Of a DNA stretch of 64,000 nt, positions 41,598 to 49,672 are shown one piece after another. Position 1 is the stretch's first letter, and every line of letters begins with the position of its first letter. The stretch spans positions 370,210-434,209 of the forward strand of contig NZ_JAPZVR010000004.1 in assembly GCF_027622855.1 (NCBI RefSeq). The letters run 5' to 3'. Source of the DNA: Glycomyces algeriensis. Its GTDB lineage: Bacteria; Actinomycetota; Actinomycetes; Mycobacteriales; Micromonosporaceae. The notes below the pieces were generated by a model. It made no database searches, was not told the DNA's origin, and was given only the letters and a program-made list of their open reading frames with translations. The position numbers and the translations under genes are program-made.

Positions 41598-43952
41598 GTG
41601 TCCGTCGACCAGCTCATCGCCGCCCTCGATCCGGAGTTCGCGCGCGCGTCCGCCTCAGGGGCCCCGCCGGGCGGCGGCCTGCGCCACCTGCGCCGGCTCC
41701 CGCCGCGCGCCTCGGTGCGCACCGAGTGGCCCGAGTGGGTGCCCGAAGCGGTGCGAGACGCCTTGGGGGACATCGGGATCACCCGTCCCTGGCCGCACCA
41801 GGCCGAGGCCGCCACGCACGCGTTCGAGGGCCGGGACGTGGTGATCTCGACCGGCACCGCCTCGGGCAAGAGCCTCGCGTACCTGCTCCCCCTGCTGACC
41901 GAGTCCGCCGCTGACGGCGAAGGCCGCACGCTCTACCTCGCGCCCACGAAGGCGCTGGCCGCCGACCAGGCGCGGGCCGTGGGCGAGTTCGAGGTGCCGG
42001 GGCTCATACCGGCGATCGTCGACGGCGACACGCCATTCGAGCACCGCCAGTGGGCGCAGCGGTTCGCGAACCTGGTCCTCTCGAACCCGGACCTGCTGCA
42101 CCACTCGCTGCTCCCCCGCCACCGCATGTGGCGCTCGCTGCTCAAGAACCTGAAGTACGTCGTGGTCGACGAGTGCCACGTCTACCGGGGCGTCTTCGGC
42201 GCCCACGTCGCCCTCACGCTGCGGCGGCTCCTGCGCCTCGCCGAGCACTACGGGGCGAGCCCGACGGTGATCGCGGCCAGCGCGACGGCGGCGGACCCGG
42301 CCGCGTCCCTGTCGGTCCTCACCGGGCGCCCGGCGGTGGCGGTGACGCAGGACCTCTCGCCGCACCCGGGGGCGACGGTGGCGCTGTGGGAGCCGGTGAC
42401 GTACGAGTTCAACGGCGAGCCGCAGCAGGCGTCGACGCTGAGCGAGACGGCGCGGATGCTGGCGCTGCTGACGCGCCGGGGGGTGCGCACGCTGGCGTTC
42501 GTCCCGTCTCGGCGGGGCGCGGAGATCGTTGCGGCGGAAGCGAAGTCGCGGCTGGGCGCGGATCCGGCGGCGGACCGCATCGCGGCGTACCGGGCCGGCT
42601 ACCTGCGGGAGCACCGCCGGGAGCTCGAGGCGGACCTGCGGGACGGGAAGCTGCTGGGCGTGGCGACGACGAACGCGCTGGAGCTCGGCATCGACGTGAC
42701 GGGCCTGGACGCGGTGCTCCTGTGCGGGTACCCCGGGCGGCTGGCGAGCTTCTGGCAGCAGATCGGCAGGGCGGGCCGGGGCGACACGGAGGCGCTCGCG
42801 GTGATGCTCGCGAAGGACGATCCGCTGGACACGTTCCTGGTGCACCATCCGGAGGCGATCTTCGAGCGGCCGGTGGAGGCGAGCGTCTGCGACCCGTCCA
42901 ACCCGTACGTCCTGGCCGGGCACCTGTGCCTGGCGGCTGAGGAGCTGCCGCTCAAGGACGCGGACCTGGACGCGATCCCGGGGAGCCGGGAGGTGGCGCA
43001 GCAGCTCTGCGAGCAGAAGCTGCTGCGCCGGCGGCCGGGCGGCCGGTACTACTGGATCGGCTCGGAGCGGCCCGAGGTGACGCTGCGCGGTTCGGGCCCG
43101 ATGGGCGTGGACATCGCGGAGACGACGACGGGGCGGCTGATCGGCACGATCGACGCGGCGGCCTCGCACCGGCTGGTGCACAACGGCGCCCTGTACCTGC
43201 ACCAGGGCGAGTCGTTCATTGTGGACGACCTCGACCTGGAGGACGGCCTGGCCCTGGTGCACGCGGCGAAGCCGCCGTGGACGACGACCGCGCAGGAGAT
43301 CACGCACCTGGAGGTCCTGTCGGAGCGCGAGCGGCTGGAGATGGGCGACGTGACCCTGTGCCTCGGGGAGGTGGAGGTGACGTCGAACGTGATCTCCTAC
43401 CAGCGCCGCAGGCTGCCTTCGGGCGAGGTGATCGACACGCAACCGCTCGACCTGCCGCCGCAGACGCTGCGGACCGTCGCGGTGTGGTGGACGGTGGAAC
43501 CCGAAGCGCTGGAAGGCGTCCCGGACCTGGCGGGTTCGCTGCACGCGGCCGAGCACGCCTCGATCGGCCTGCTGCCGCTGATCGCGACGTGCGACCGGTG
43601 GGACATCGGCGGGCTCTCGACGCCGGCGCACATGGACACGGAGCTGCCGACGGTGTTCGTCTACGACGGCCACCCGGGCGGCGCGGGCTTCGCCGAGCAG
43701 GCCTTCCGGAAGTGGACGGACTGGCTGGGCGCCACGAAGGAGGCGATCGCGAGCTGCGAGTGCCGCTACGGGTGCCCGAGCTGCATCCAGAGCCCCAAGT
43801 GCGGCAACGGCAATGAGCCGCTGCATAAGAAGGGCTCGATCGCGGTCCTGGAGCTCCTCCTCAAAGCGGGCGGGGGGCCGGTCACCGCCACGGTCCATGC
43901 CGCGACGCCCGCTCCGAGTCCGGAAGCGGACCTCTGGCCCGGGGACTTCTAG
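41598..43952 (+). CDS. DEAD/DEAH-box helicase with DUF1998 (MrfA/YprA-like)
   Basis: A 784-residue superfamily 2 helicase from a GTG. Motif I is STGTASGKS (about 84-92), motif II DECH (191-194), motif III ASAT, and motif VI QQIGRAGRGD. The C-terminal DUF1998 zinc region holds four cysteines in C-E-C-RYGCPSC and SPKC. This architecture is that of Bacillus MrfA, a helicase in mitomycin-type DNA damage repair, and of the Streptomyces gene divergent from bldG. The stop codon TAG lies within the left end of the palindromic repeat at 43949-44116, so the native C-terminus may have been changed by a few residues. Confidence 0.9.
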   Translation: MSVDQLIAALDPEFARASASGAPPGGGLRHLRRLPPRASVRTEWPEWVPEAVRDALGDIGITRPWPHQAEAATHAFEGRDVVISTGTASGKSLAYLLPLLTESAADGEGRTLYLAPTKALAADQARAVGEFEVPGLIPAIVDGDTPFEHRQWAQRFANLVLSNPDLLHHSLLPRHRMWRSLLKNLKYVVVDECHVYRGVFGAHVALTLRRLLRLAEHYGASPTVIAASATAADPAASLSVLTGRPAVAVTQDLSPHPGATVALWEPVTYEFNGEPQQASTLSETARMLALLTRRGVRTLAFVPSRRGAEIVAAEAKSRLGADPAADRIAAYRAGYLREHRRELEADLRDGKLLGVATTNALELGIDVTGLDAVLLCGYPGRLASFWQQIGRAGRGDTEALAVMLAKDDPLDTFLVHHPEAIFERPVEASVCDPSNPYVLAGHLCLAAEELPLKDADLDAIPGSREVAQQLCEQKLLRRRPGGRYYWIGSERPEVTLRGSGPMGVDIAETTTGRLIGTIDAAASHRLVHNGALYLHQGESFIVDDLDLEDGLALVHAAKPPWTTTAQEITHLEVLSERERLEMGDVTLCLGEVEVTSNVISYQRRRLPSGEVIDTQPLDLPPQTLRTVAVWWTVEPEALEGVPDLAGSLHAAEHASIGLLPLIATCDRWDIGGLSTPAHMDTELPTVFVYDGHPGGAGFAEQAFRKWTDWLGATKEAIASCECRYGCPSCIQSPKCGNGNEPLHKKGSIAVLELLLKAGGGPVTATVHAATPAPSPEADLWPGDF

Positions 43953-44116
43953 GGGGTGTTTGAGAAGTCCCGGTGAGTCGGTATCCGAGTCCATTCGTTC
44001 GGTCGCAAGGCGGAGGGGTCTTCGCATACCGGTGTTGTATGCGAAGGCCCCGACAACGCAGCGAGCGGGCGAATGGGCCGGATAGCGGCCAGCGGGGCTT
44101 CTCAAGCACCCCCTAG
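43949..44116. repeat. 168-bp imperfect palindrome, MITE-like
   Basis: The two ends are CTAGGGGGTG(T/C)TTGAGAAG and continue as inverted copies for about 80 bases each with roughly 75 % identity. A GTATGCGAAGAC/TATGCGAAGGCCCC core lies at the centre. CTAG stands at both boundaries. Such small elements with complete inverted symmetry and no coding capacity are typical of miniature transposable elements. It fills the gap between the convergent helicase and nitrobindin genes and could also terminate transcription. Confidence 0.7.
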
Positions 44117-44139
44117 CCGCCCCGGGGCCTCTCGGCGGG

Positions 44140-44730
44140 TCAGCCGGCGACGCGGCTGAGGCTGGCGCTCAGGTGGGGGCTCAGGGGCTTGCCTTCGGCG
44201 GCCAGCTCCTGGGCGTACATGAGGGCGCCTTCGACGAGGCCGTACAGGCGCTTGCCCGCGGTGACCTCCTTGGCCTGCGGGCTGCGCACGACCGCGTCCG
44301 TGGCGATCTCGATCCGCGTGCCGTCCACGTGCCCGTAGTACAGGTCGAGGATGCCGGTGGGGTGCGAGAGGAGCACCTCGATCTCGGGGCGCTTGGGGTC
44401 GTTCCCCTGGACGACGCGCCACCAGCCGGTCTCCTGGGCGGCGGGGCGCACGGGCTTGCCGTCGGCGTCGATGATCCAGGAGCGGGCGTGGTAGCGCAGG
44501 AACGGCCGGCCGTCGTGGAGGAAGCTGATCTCCTGGGCGTACAGGAAGTCCTCGGTGCCGGGGTAGCCGCCCTGGCCGCGGCCGCGCCAGCGGCCGACGA
44601 GGGGCAGCAGGGGCAGGAGGTCGTCGTGCAGGTTGGGTCCGCGACGCAGGTCGTCGGTCTCCTCGAAGGGGTAGGGCTCGACCTTCTGGAAGGTCGAGGC
44701 GAACTCCTCGGGTACTTCGCGCTCGCTCAT
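44140..44730 (-). CDS. Nitrobindin-like heme-binding beta-barrel protein
   Basis: A 196-residue protein of the nitrobindin/THAP4 (DUF1794) family, a ten-strand barrel that binds ferric heme and handles nitric oxide or peroxynitrite. The GRWRGRGQGGYPG motif near residue 45 and the FLRYHARSWI strand are characteristic. The heme-ligating histidine is expected in the C-terminal LSPHLSASLSRV. The ATG overlaps the stop of a tiny membrane ORF (ATGA), so the two are coupled. Cytoplasmic, no signal peptide. Confidence 0.88.
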   Translation of the reverse strand: MSEREVPEEFASTFQKVEPYPFEETDDLRRGPNLHDDLLPLLPLVGRWRGRGQGGYPGTEDFLYAQEISFLHDGRPFLRYHARSWIIDADGKPVRPAAQETGWWRVVQGNDPKRPEIEVLLSHPTGILDLYYGHVDGTRIEIATDAVVRSPQAKEVTAGKRLYGLVEGALMYAQELAAEGKPLSPHLSASLSRVAG

Positions 44731-44822
44731 TTGTTCCTCGCGGTTCGAATGGTCCAGTAGCCGATTGCGCCCGCCATGGCGCCTGCGGCGATGACGAGCA
44801 CGGCCGTCAATGCCGTCTCCAC
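44727..44822 (-). CDS. Small membrane protein, 31 residues
   Basis: GTG-initiated 31-codon frame encoding one hydrophobic helix (LTAVLVIAAGAMAGAIGYW) followed by a short basic tail (TIRTARNK). Its TGA overlaps the nitrobindin ATG (ATGA). The combination of a clean transmembrane segment, positive-inside tail and translational coupling makes it a likely real microprotein. No strong ribosome site (GGTGCCC only). Possible function: membrane tether or partner of nitrobindin; unproven. Confidence 0.5.
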   Translation of the reverse strand: METALTAVLVIAAGAMAGAIGYWTIRTARNK

Positions 44823-44881
44823 GGGCACCACTTTACGTCCGGTCCTCGTCGTTTTCCCGATGCGATGGCAAGATGTTGAGC

Positions 44882-45667
44882 ATGACTACACCTGGACCCT
44901 TCGACAGCTGGCTCTCGGACATGGACGGCGTGCTCGTCCACGAGGGCGTGCCGGTCCCCGGCGCCAACAAGCTCATCGAGAAGCTGCAGACGGCGGGGAA
45001 GCGGTTCCTCGTCCTCACGAACAACTCGATCTACACCCCGCGCGACCTGCATGTGCGGCTGAAGAACTCCGGGTTGCAGGTGCCGGTCGAGTCGATCTAC
45101 ACCTCGGCGATGGCGACCGCGGACTTCCTGCAGTCGCAGCGGCCCAAGGGCTCGGCCTACGTCATCGGCGAGGCGGGCCTGACCACGGCACTGCACGAGA
45201 TCGGGTACGTCCTCACCGATTACCGCCCGGACTACGTGGTACTCGGAGAGACCCGGCGGTACGACTTCGGGGCGCTCACCACGGCGGTGCGGCTGGTCAA
45301 GTCCGGCTCGCGGTTGATCTGCACCAACCCGGACACGACCGGTCCGAGCCCGGAAGGGCTCATGCTCGGCGTGGGCGCGGTTGCGGCGATGATCACTGCG
45401 GCGACGGGTTCGGAGGCGTACTTCCCGGGGAAGCCGAACCCCCTGATGATGCGGAACGCGTTGCGCCGCATCGGGGCCCACTCGGAGACGACGGTGATGA
45501 TCGGCGACCGCATGGACACCGACGTGCTGTCGGGCCTGGAGGCCGGGCTCGAGACGGTCCTCGTTCTGTCGGGGGTCACTGACACTATGGAAGAAGTCGA
45601 GCGCTACCCCTTCCGGCCGAACCACGTCAAGGACTCGGTGGCGGACCTCATCGACTGGATCGAGTAG
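44882..45667 (+). CDS. HAD-IIA family phosphatase (NagD-like)
   Basis: A 261-residue HAD hydrolase from ATG 44882; an ATG nine bases upstream is possible. Motif I is SDMDGVLV with the nucleophile Asp, motif II LTNNS, and the C-terminal part has GKPNPLMM with the motif III lysine and GDRMDTD for Mg. The C2-type cap between about residues 85 and 180 identifies subclass IIA, which contains NagD, pyridoxal phosphatase and phosphoglycolate-type enzymes that clear sugar or cofactor phosphates. Substrate unknown. Divergent from the nitrobindin pair; followed by a DUF3263 gene in the same direction. Confidence 0.87.
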   Translation: MTTPGPFDSWLSDMDGVLVHEGVPVPGANKLIEKLQTAGKRFLVLTNNSIYTPRDLHVRLKNSGLQVPVESIYTSAMATADFLQSQRPKGSAYVIGEAGLTTALHEIGYVLTDYRPDYVVLGETRRYDFGALTTAVRLVKSGSRLICTNPDTTGPSPEGLMLGVGAVAAMITAATGSEAYFPGKPNPLMMRNALRRIGAHSETTVMIGDRMDTDVLSGLEAGLETVLVLSGVTDTMEEVERYPFRPNHVKDSVADLIDWIE

Positions 45668-45750
45668 CAGCGGCGACCGCTTCGCGGGAGCCGAGACCGC
45701 AGTCACGGCGTTCGCCCTCGCGGCGCCGTCAAGCGAGAAGGAGTCGCCCC

Positions 45751-46218
45751 ATGCCTCCCGGCCAACGCCCCGCCAAGCCCGCTTCGCGTGCGCGCCAAGG
45801 CGGTGACGAGGAATTCGTCCCCTCACCGCGGCCCGGGCGAGGTCCGCAGGAGGCCTCCCGTCAGGCACGGGAGGCGCCCCCGAAGCAGCTCACGCCGCAG
45901 CGGGAACCGCTTCGTCCAGGGCCGCAGGCGGAACCGATGTCGCAGTCGACGCCGGGGAAGCTGGCGGCACCGAAGCCAGGGTCGCGGGATGCGTCGAAGC
46001 TGAGTTCGGCGGACTCCCGCCTCCTGGCGTTCGAGGCCCGCTGGTGGCGGGCGTCGGGTGCGAAGACGCAGGCCATCAGCGACGAGCTGGAGCTCACCCC
46101 CGAGCGGTACTACCAGCACCTGGCACGGCTCATCGACCACCCGGAGGCGGCCGCCGAGCAGCCCGCGGTCGTGCGGCGGCTCAGGGCCGCCCGGGACCAG
46201 CGCCGCGCGGAGCGGTGA
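45751..46218 (+). CDS. DUF3263 protein with disordered N-terminus
   Basis: A 155-residue protein with AAGGAG before the ATG. Residues 1-80 are Pro/Arg/Gln-rich and look disordered. Residues 82-150 form a DUF3263 domain (LLAFEARWWRASGAKTQAIS, RYYQHLARLIDHPEAA), a small helical, probably DNA-binding fold conserved in actinobacteria whose function is not known. Strong basic charge at the C-terminus (RAARDQRRAER) fits nucleic acid binding. It stands 83 bases after the HAD gene and may be cotranscribed. Confidence 0.8.
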   Translation: MPPGQRPAKPASRARQGGDEEFVPSPRPGRGPQEASRQAREAPPKQLTPQREPLRPGPQAEPMSQSTPGKLAAPKPGSRDASKLSSADSRLLAFEARWWRASGAKTQAISDELELTPERYYQHLARLIDHPEAAAEQPAVVRRLRAARDQRRAER

Positions 46219-46580
46219 CAGGTCCGTGAGGCCGAAGGCGGCAGCGGCAGCGGCAGCGATCCTCGACGGTCGAGTTCGCCGACGCTGCGCGCCCGGGCCG
46301 ATGCCGGCACGCAGCGGGCGGCACTTGATGAGCGAGCGGCCCAGACCGAATCAAGGCGTGCGACCGGCCTGCGGCGCAGGCAGGTCAGGGTGCATGCGGC
46401 CGGGTCTGCGGCCCGGCCGGTCAGGCCGTCGGTGCGACAGCGATGCAACTGCGGCCCAGACCGAATCAAGGCGTGCGACCGGCCTGCGGCCCAGCCGGTC
46501 AGGGCATGCATGCGGCCGGGTCTGCGGCCCAGCCGGTCAGGCCGCGGGTGCGACAGCGATGCAACTGCAGCCCAGACGGA
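46219..46580. other. Gene-free stretch with tandem repeats
   Basis: 362 bases between convergent genes. A GGCAGC triplet run (about 46240-46257) is followed by the 115-base tandem repeat from 46336. A GGCCGGG...CCCGGCC hairpin (46398-46418) lies within the first unit and may serve as terminator. No coding frame with normal codon use was seen. Confidence 0.6.
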
Positions 46581-46585
46581 TCAGG
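46336..46585. repeat. Tandem repeat, about 115-bp unit, 2.2 copies
   Basis: Units begin at 46336, 46451 and 46567 with GC(G/A)GCCCAGAC. Each contains ATCAAGGCGTGCGACCGGCC, GCATGCGGCCGGGTCTGCGG and GTGCGACAGCGATGCAACTG in the same order. The third unit is cut off by the permease gene's end after about 19 bases. Identity between units 1 and 2 is about 90 % by eye. Confidence 0.85.
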
Positions 46586-47825
46586 GGTTCGCGCGCCGCG
46601 CCCTAGATGCGGTGAAGGCGTACCAGCCCGCGCCGACCGCGAACACGGCCAGGCCGCCGAGCACCGATGACAGCGGGAGGCTCGCGGCCACGAGCAGGCA
46701 GCCGGCGAGCCCCAGCCACGGGAGCGGGGCGCGCCGGTCGAGGGTGACCGCGGCGGCGTTCGCGACCCCGTAGTAGACCAGCACGCAGAAGCTCGAGAAC
46801 CCGATCGCACCCGCCAAGTCCAGTGTGGACACAAGAATGAGCACGAGGCCGCTCGCGGCGAGCTCGGCCGCCCACGGCACCCCGAACCGCTCCGACACCG
46901 CCGCCAGGCCGCCCGGGAGCCGCCGGTCGCGCGCCATCGCGAGCGCGGTCCGCCCGATCCCCGCGAGCAGGCTGAGCAGGACCCCCGCGACGGCGATGCC
47001 GGCACCGATCGCGACGACCGGCTTCAACGCCGGTGCGCTCGCCCCGGCGAGATCGGCGAGCGGCGCGGTCGAGTCCGCGAGCGTGCCCGCGCCGAGCACC
47101 TTGAGCACCGTGAGCGCGACGAGCAGGTACACGGCGAAGGTGATCCCGAGGGCGATCGGGATCGCGCGGGGGATCGTCCATTCGGGCCGCTTGACCTCCT
47201 CGCCGAGCGTCGCGATCCGGGCGTAGCCGGCGAAGGCGAAGAACAGGAACCCGGCCGCGGTGAGCACGCCCCAGGGGTGCGTGCCGTCGAGCGGTTGGGC
47301 CGCAACAGGACCCGTGGCACCCGCGATGACGACCGCCGCGAGCACGGCGAGCGTGACGGCGGCGAACACCGCCGAGGCCAGCGCCGTGCGCTTCACGCCA
47401 AGGAGGTTGACGGCGCAGAACGCGACGACCGCCGCCGCCGCGAGCGCCCGCGGATGGTCGGGCAGGAGGTAGGCCCCGAGCGTCAGCGCCATCGCGGCGG
47501 CCGAAGCGGTCTTGCCGACGAGGAAGGCCCAGCCGGCGGCGAACCCGGCGGCGGGATGCAGGCGGCGCGTCCCGTAGACGTACGCCCCGCCGGCCTGCGG
47601 GTGGAGGGCGGCGAGGCGGGCACTGGAACGGGCGTTGCAGTACGCGATGAACCCCGCGATGGCGAGGGCGGCGAGGAGTCCGGGACCGGATCCGGCGGCC
47701 CCGGCCGCGGGGGCCCAGACGGCGAAGACGCCGGCGCCGAGCATGGAGGCGAGTCCGATGGCGATCGCCGAGGGGAGCCCCAGGCGGCGCTCGAGGTGCG
47801 GCCGCTCGCGCGGCGGTGCGGGCAT
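46581..47825 (-). CDS. APC-superfamily amino acid permease
   Basis: A 414-residue permease with about 12 membrane helices. The N-terminal motif SAIAIGLASMLGAGVFAVWA matches the substrate-binding first helix of APC transporters (GxGIF type, here GAGVF), and FFAFAGYARIATLGEEVKRP is the conserved helix 6 and following loop. It likely imports an amino acid or polyamine with protons. ATG 47825 is chosen because the family begins with a short basic stretch before the first helix; the frame stays open upstream over the PAP2 gene. It runs on from the PAP2 gene with a 35-base gap, so they may be cotranscribed. Specificity unknown. Confidence 0.87.
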   Translation of the reverse strand: MPAPPRERPHLERRLGLPSAIAIGLASMLGAGVFAVWAPAAGAAGSGPGLLAALAIAGFIAYCNARSSARLAALHPQAGGAYVYGTRRLHPAAGFAAGWAFLVGKTASAAAMALTLGAYLLPDHPRALAAAAVVAFCAVNLLGVKRTALASAVFAAVTLAVLAAVVIAGATGPVAAQPLDGTHPWGVLTAAGFLFFAFAGYARIATLGEEVKRPEWTIPRAIPIALGITFAVYLLVALTVLKVLGAGTLADSTAPLADLAGASAPALKPVVAIGAGIAVAGVLLSLLAGIGRTALAMARDRRLPGGLAAVSERFGVPWAAELAASGLVLILVSTLDLAGAIGFSSFCVLVYYGVANAAAVTLDRRAPLPWLGLAGCLLVAASLPLSSVLGGLAVFAVGAGWYAFTASRARRANP

Positions 47826-47860
47826 GCCTCGAAGATACCGTGCGGGCCTTGCGGATCCGG

Positions 47861-48607
47861 CTAGCGGAAGCGCCGGTCGGGCTCGAGCCAGAGCGGGAGC
47901 GCGACCGTGTCCCACGGGACGCGCTGCGCCGTGCGGAGGATGACCGCCGCGATGGGCAGGGCCGCGAGGGCGTCGGTGGCCCAGTGGAAGCCGATGTACG
48001 TGGTGGAGAACGCCACGATCACCGGCGGCAGGACCAGGAACAGCCGCCGCAGCAGCGGGTTCCAGCGCGCGCCGACGAGCACCACGATGAAGCCGTACCA
48101 GACGATCGTGTTGAGGACGTGCCCCGACGGATACGCGCCGAACGGCTCGAGCCCGGTGTACAGGACCGCCTGCGCGGCATCGGCGTACGGGCCCGGCTCG
48201 GGCCGCGGCCAGTGCGGGTAGACCCGCGGCAGCGCGTACTTGAGGACCAGGACCGCCCCGGCCATCCCGTAGGCCGCGAGGAACGCGATGAGCGGCCGGA
48301 CGTTGCGCCCCCGCCACGCGATGATCGCCGCGATGCCGAGGGCGATGCCGCCGAGGAGGCCGCCCTGGCCGAGCCGGTTGGTCTGGATCGCGATGAAGTT
48401 CGCCCACTCCGGACGGTTCGCGTCGGCCACGTCCCGGATCCAGATGTCGAGGTCAACGAGGGGACTGGCCCAGGTGAGGGGAATGGTGATGGCCGCGAAC
48501 GCGACGGCCATGGCGATCTCCGGCAGCCATGAGCGCGGTCGTCTCGGGACGTAGGGCCGCCAGGCCTGGATGTCGGCTTTGGTGCGGCGCTGGTCTGCGG
48601 CGGTCAC
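47861..48607 (-). CDS. PAP2-family membrane phosphatase
   Basis: A 248-residue integral membrane protein with about six helices and the PAP2 core: KYALPRVYP (motif 1), YPSGHV (motif 2, catalytic His) and STTYIGFHWATD (motif 3). In motif 3 the usual Ser-Arg pair reads Ser-Thr, so one phosphate-binding arginine is missing while the nucleophilic histidine and aspartate are present. Relatives dephosphorylate phosphatidate or undecaprenyl pyrophosphate on the outer face of the membrane; the latter would help recycle carrier lipid for wall polymers. GTG start. Preceded by mdh and its terminator, so it needs its own promoter. Confidence 0.85.
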   Translation of the reverse strand: MTAADQRRTKADIQAWRPYVPRRPRSWLPEIAMAVAFAAITIPLTWASPLVDLDIWIRDVADANRPEWANFIAIQTNRLGQGGLLGGIALGIAAIIAWRGRNVRPLIAFLAAYGMAGAVLVLKYALPRVYPHWPRPEPGPYADAAQAVLYTGLEPFGAYPSGHVLNTIVWYGFIVVLVGARWNPLLRRLFLVLPPVIVAFSTTYIGFHWATDALAALPIAAVILRTAQRVPWDTVALPLWLEPDRRFR

Positions 48608-48673
48608 GGGCGTAAGCCTAGCGACCGGGGTCCGCTCCGCGAATCCGATACGGGACTGCGGGCGCAGACGCCG

Positions 48674-48701
48674 CAGGGGCGCCCGCGGACGGGCGCCCCT
48701 G
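48674..48701. terminator. Terminator of mdh
   Basis: Perfect 12-base arms (CAGGGGCGCCCG / CGGGCGCCCCTG), loop CGGA, 20 bases past the mdh stop on its strand. Confidence 0.85.
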
Positions 48702-48721
48702 AACGGTGTCGTGATCGCGGG

Positions 48722-49672
48722 CTACAGGCCGGCGACGTCGGCCTGCTTCGCGCGGACGGCCTCGGCGGCCTCCTTGAGGTTCGCGAGCTCGTCGTCGTGG
48801 AGCGGGGTCTCGACGACCTTCTTGACGCCCTCGGCGCCGATCTGGGCGTTCACGCCCAGGTAGACGCCGGAGATGCCGTACTCGCCGTCGACCCAGGCGC
48901 AGACGGGCATGACCGCGCCGGAGTCCTCCGCGACGGCCTTGGCCATGCGCGCGGCGGCGGCGGACGGCGCGTAGTACGCCGAGCCGGTCTTGAGGAGCGC
49001 CACGATCTCGGCGCCGCCGTTGCGGGTCTTGGTGACGAGCTCCTCGACCTTGTCGGCGGGCAGGAGGTCCGCGAGCGGCTTGCCGTCGACCGAGGACTGG
49101 CTGGGGACGGGCACCATGGTGTCGCCGTGCGAGCCGAGCGTCAGCGTGGTCACGGACTTGACCGGGACCTGGAGCTCCTCGGCCACGAAGTTCGTGAAGC
49201 GCGCGGTGTCGAGCATGCCCGCCTGGCCGAGGACCCGGTTCTTGGGGAAGCCCGAGGCGAGCTGCGCGAGCGCGGTCATCTCGTCGAGGGGGTTGGAGAC
49301 GACGATGATGACGGCGTTCGGGGAGTGCTTGACCAGGTTCTCGGTGACGCCGCGGACGATCTTGGCGTTGACCTCGAGCAGGTCCATGCGGCTCATGCCG
49401 GGCTTGCGCGGGAGGCCGGCGGTGATGACGATGACGTCGGAGCCGGCGGTCTTCTCGTACCCGTTGCCGTCGTTGTCGGTGGTGGCGCCGACGACCTTGG
49501 TCTCGAAGCCCTCGATGGTGCGGGACTGGTTCATGTCGAGGGCGATGCCCTCGGGCTTGCCCTCGACGATGTCGGTGAGGACGACCTCTTCGAAGACGTC
49601 GTACTCGGCCAGGCGCTGGGCGGTGGTGGAGCCGTAGAATCCGGCGCCGACGACCGTGACTTTCTTACCCAT
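48722..49672 (-). CDS. mdh: Malate dehydrogenase (LDH-like type)
   Basis: A 316-residue NAD-dependent dehydrogenase that interconverts malate and oxaloacetate in the citric acid cycle. VTVVGAGFYGSTTAQRLAE is the NAD fold. Substrate residues are AGLPRKPGMSR, with arginine where lactate dehydrogenases have glutamine, plus the catalytic aspartate/histidine pair in LDTARF and GSHGDTMVP. GAGGAG precedes ATG 49672 at a good distance, which rules out the longer upstream frame. Single-gene unit ended by the hairpin 48674-48701. Confidence 0.94.
   Translation of the reverse strand: MGKKVTVVGAGFYGSTTAQRLAEYDVFEEVVLTDIVEGKPEGIALDMNQSRTIEGFETKVVGATTDNDGNGYEKTAGSDVIVITAGLPRKPGMSRMDLLEVNAKIVRGVTENLVKHSPNAVIIVVSNPLDEMTALAQLASGFPKNRVLGQAGMLDTARFTNFVAEELQVPVKSVTTLTLGSHGDTMVPVPSQSSVDGKPLADLLPADKVEELVTKTRNGGAEIVALLKTGSAYYAPSAAAARMAKAVAEDSGAVMPVCAWVDGEYGISGVYLGVNAQIGAEGVKKVVETPLHDDELANLKEAAEAVRAKQADVAGL

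Noticed and set aside
46336-46585. Possible CRISPR-like array
   Set aside because: The repeats are contiguous 115-base units with no spacers, and there are no cas genes nearby.
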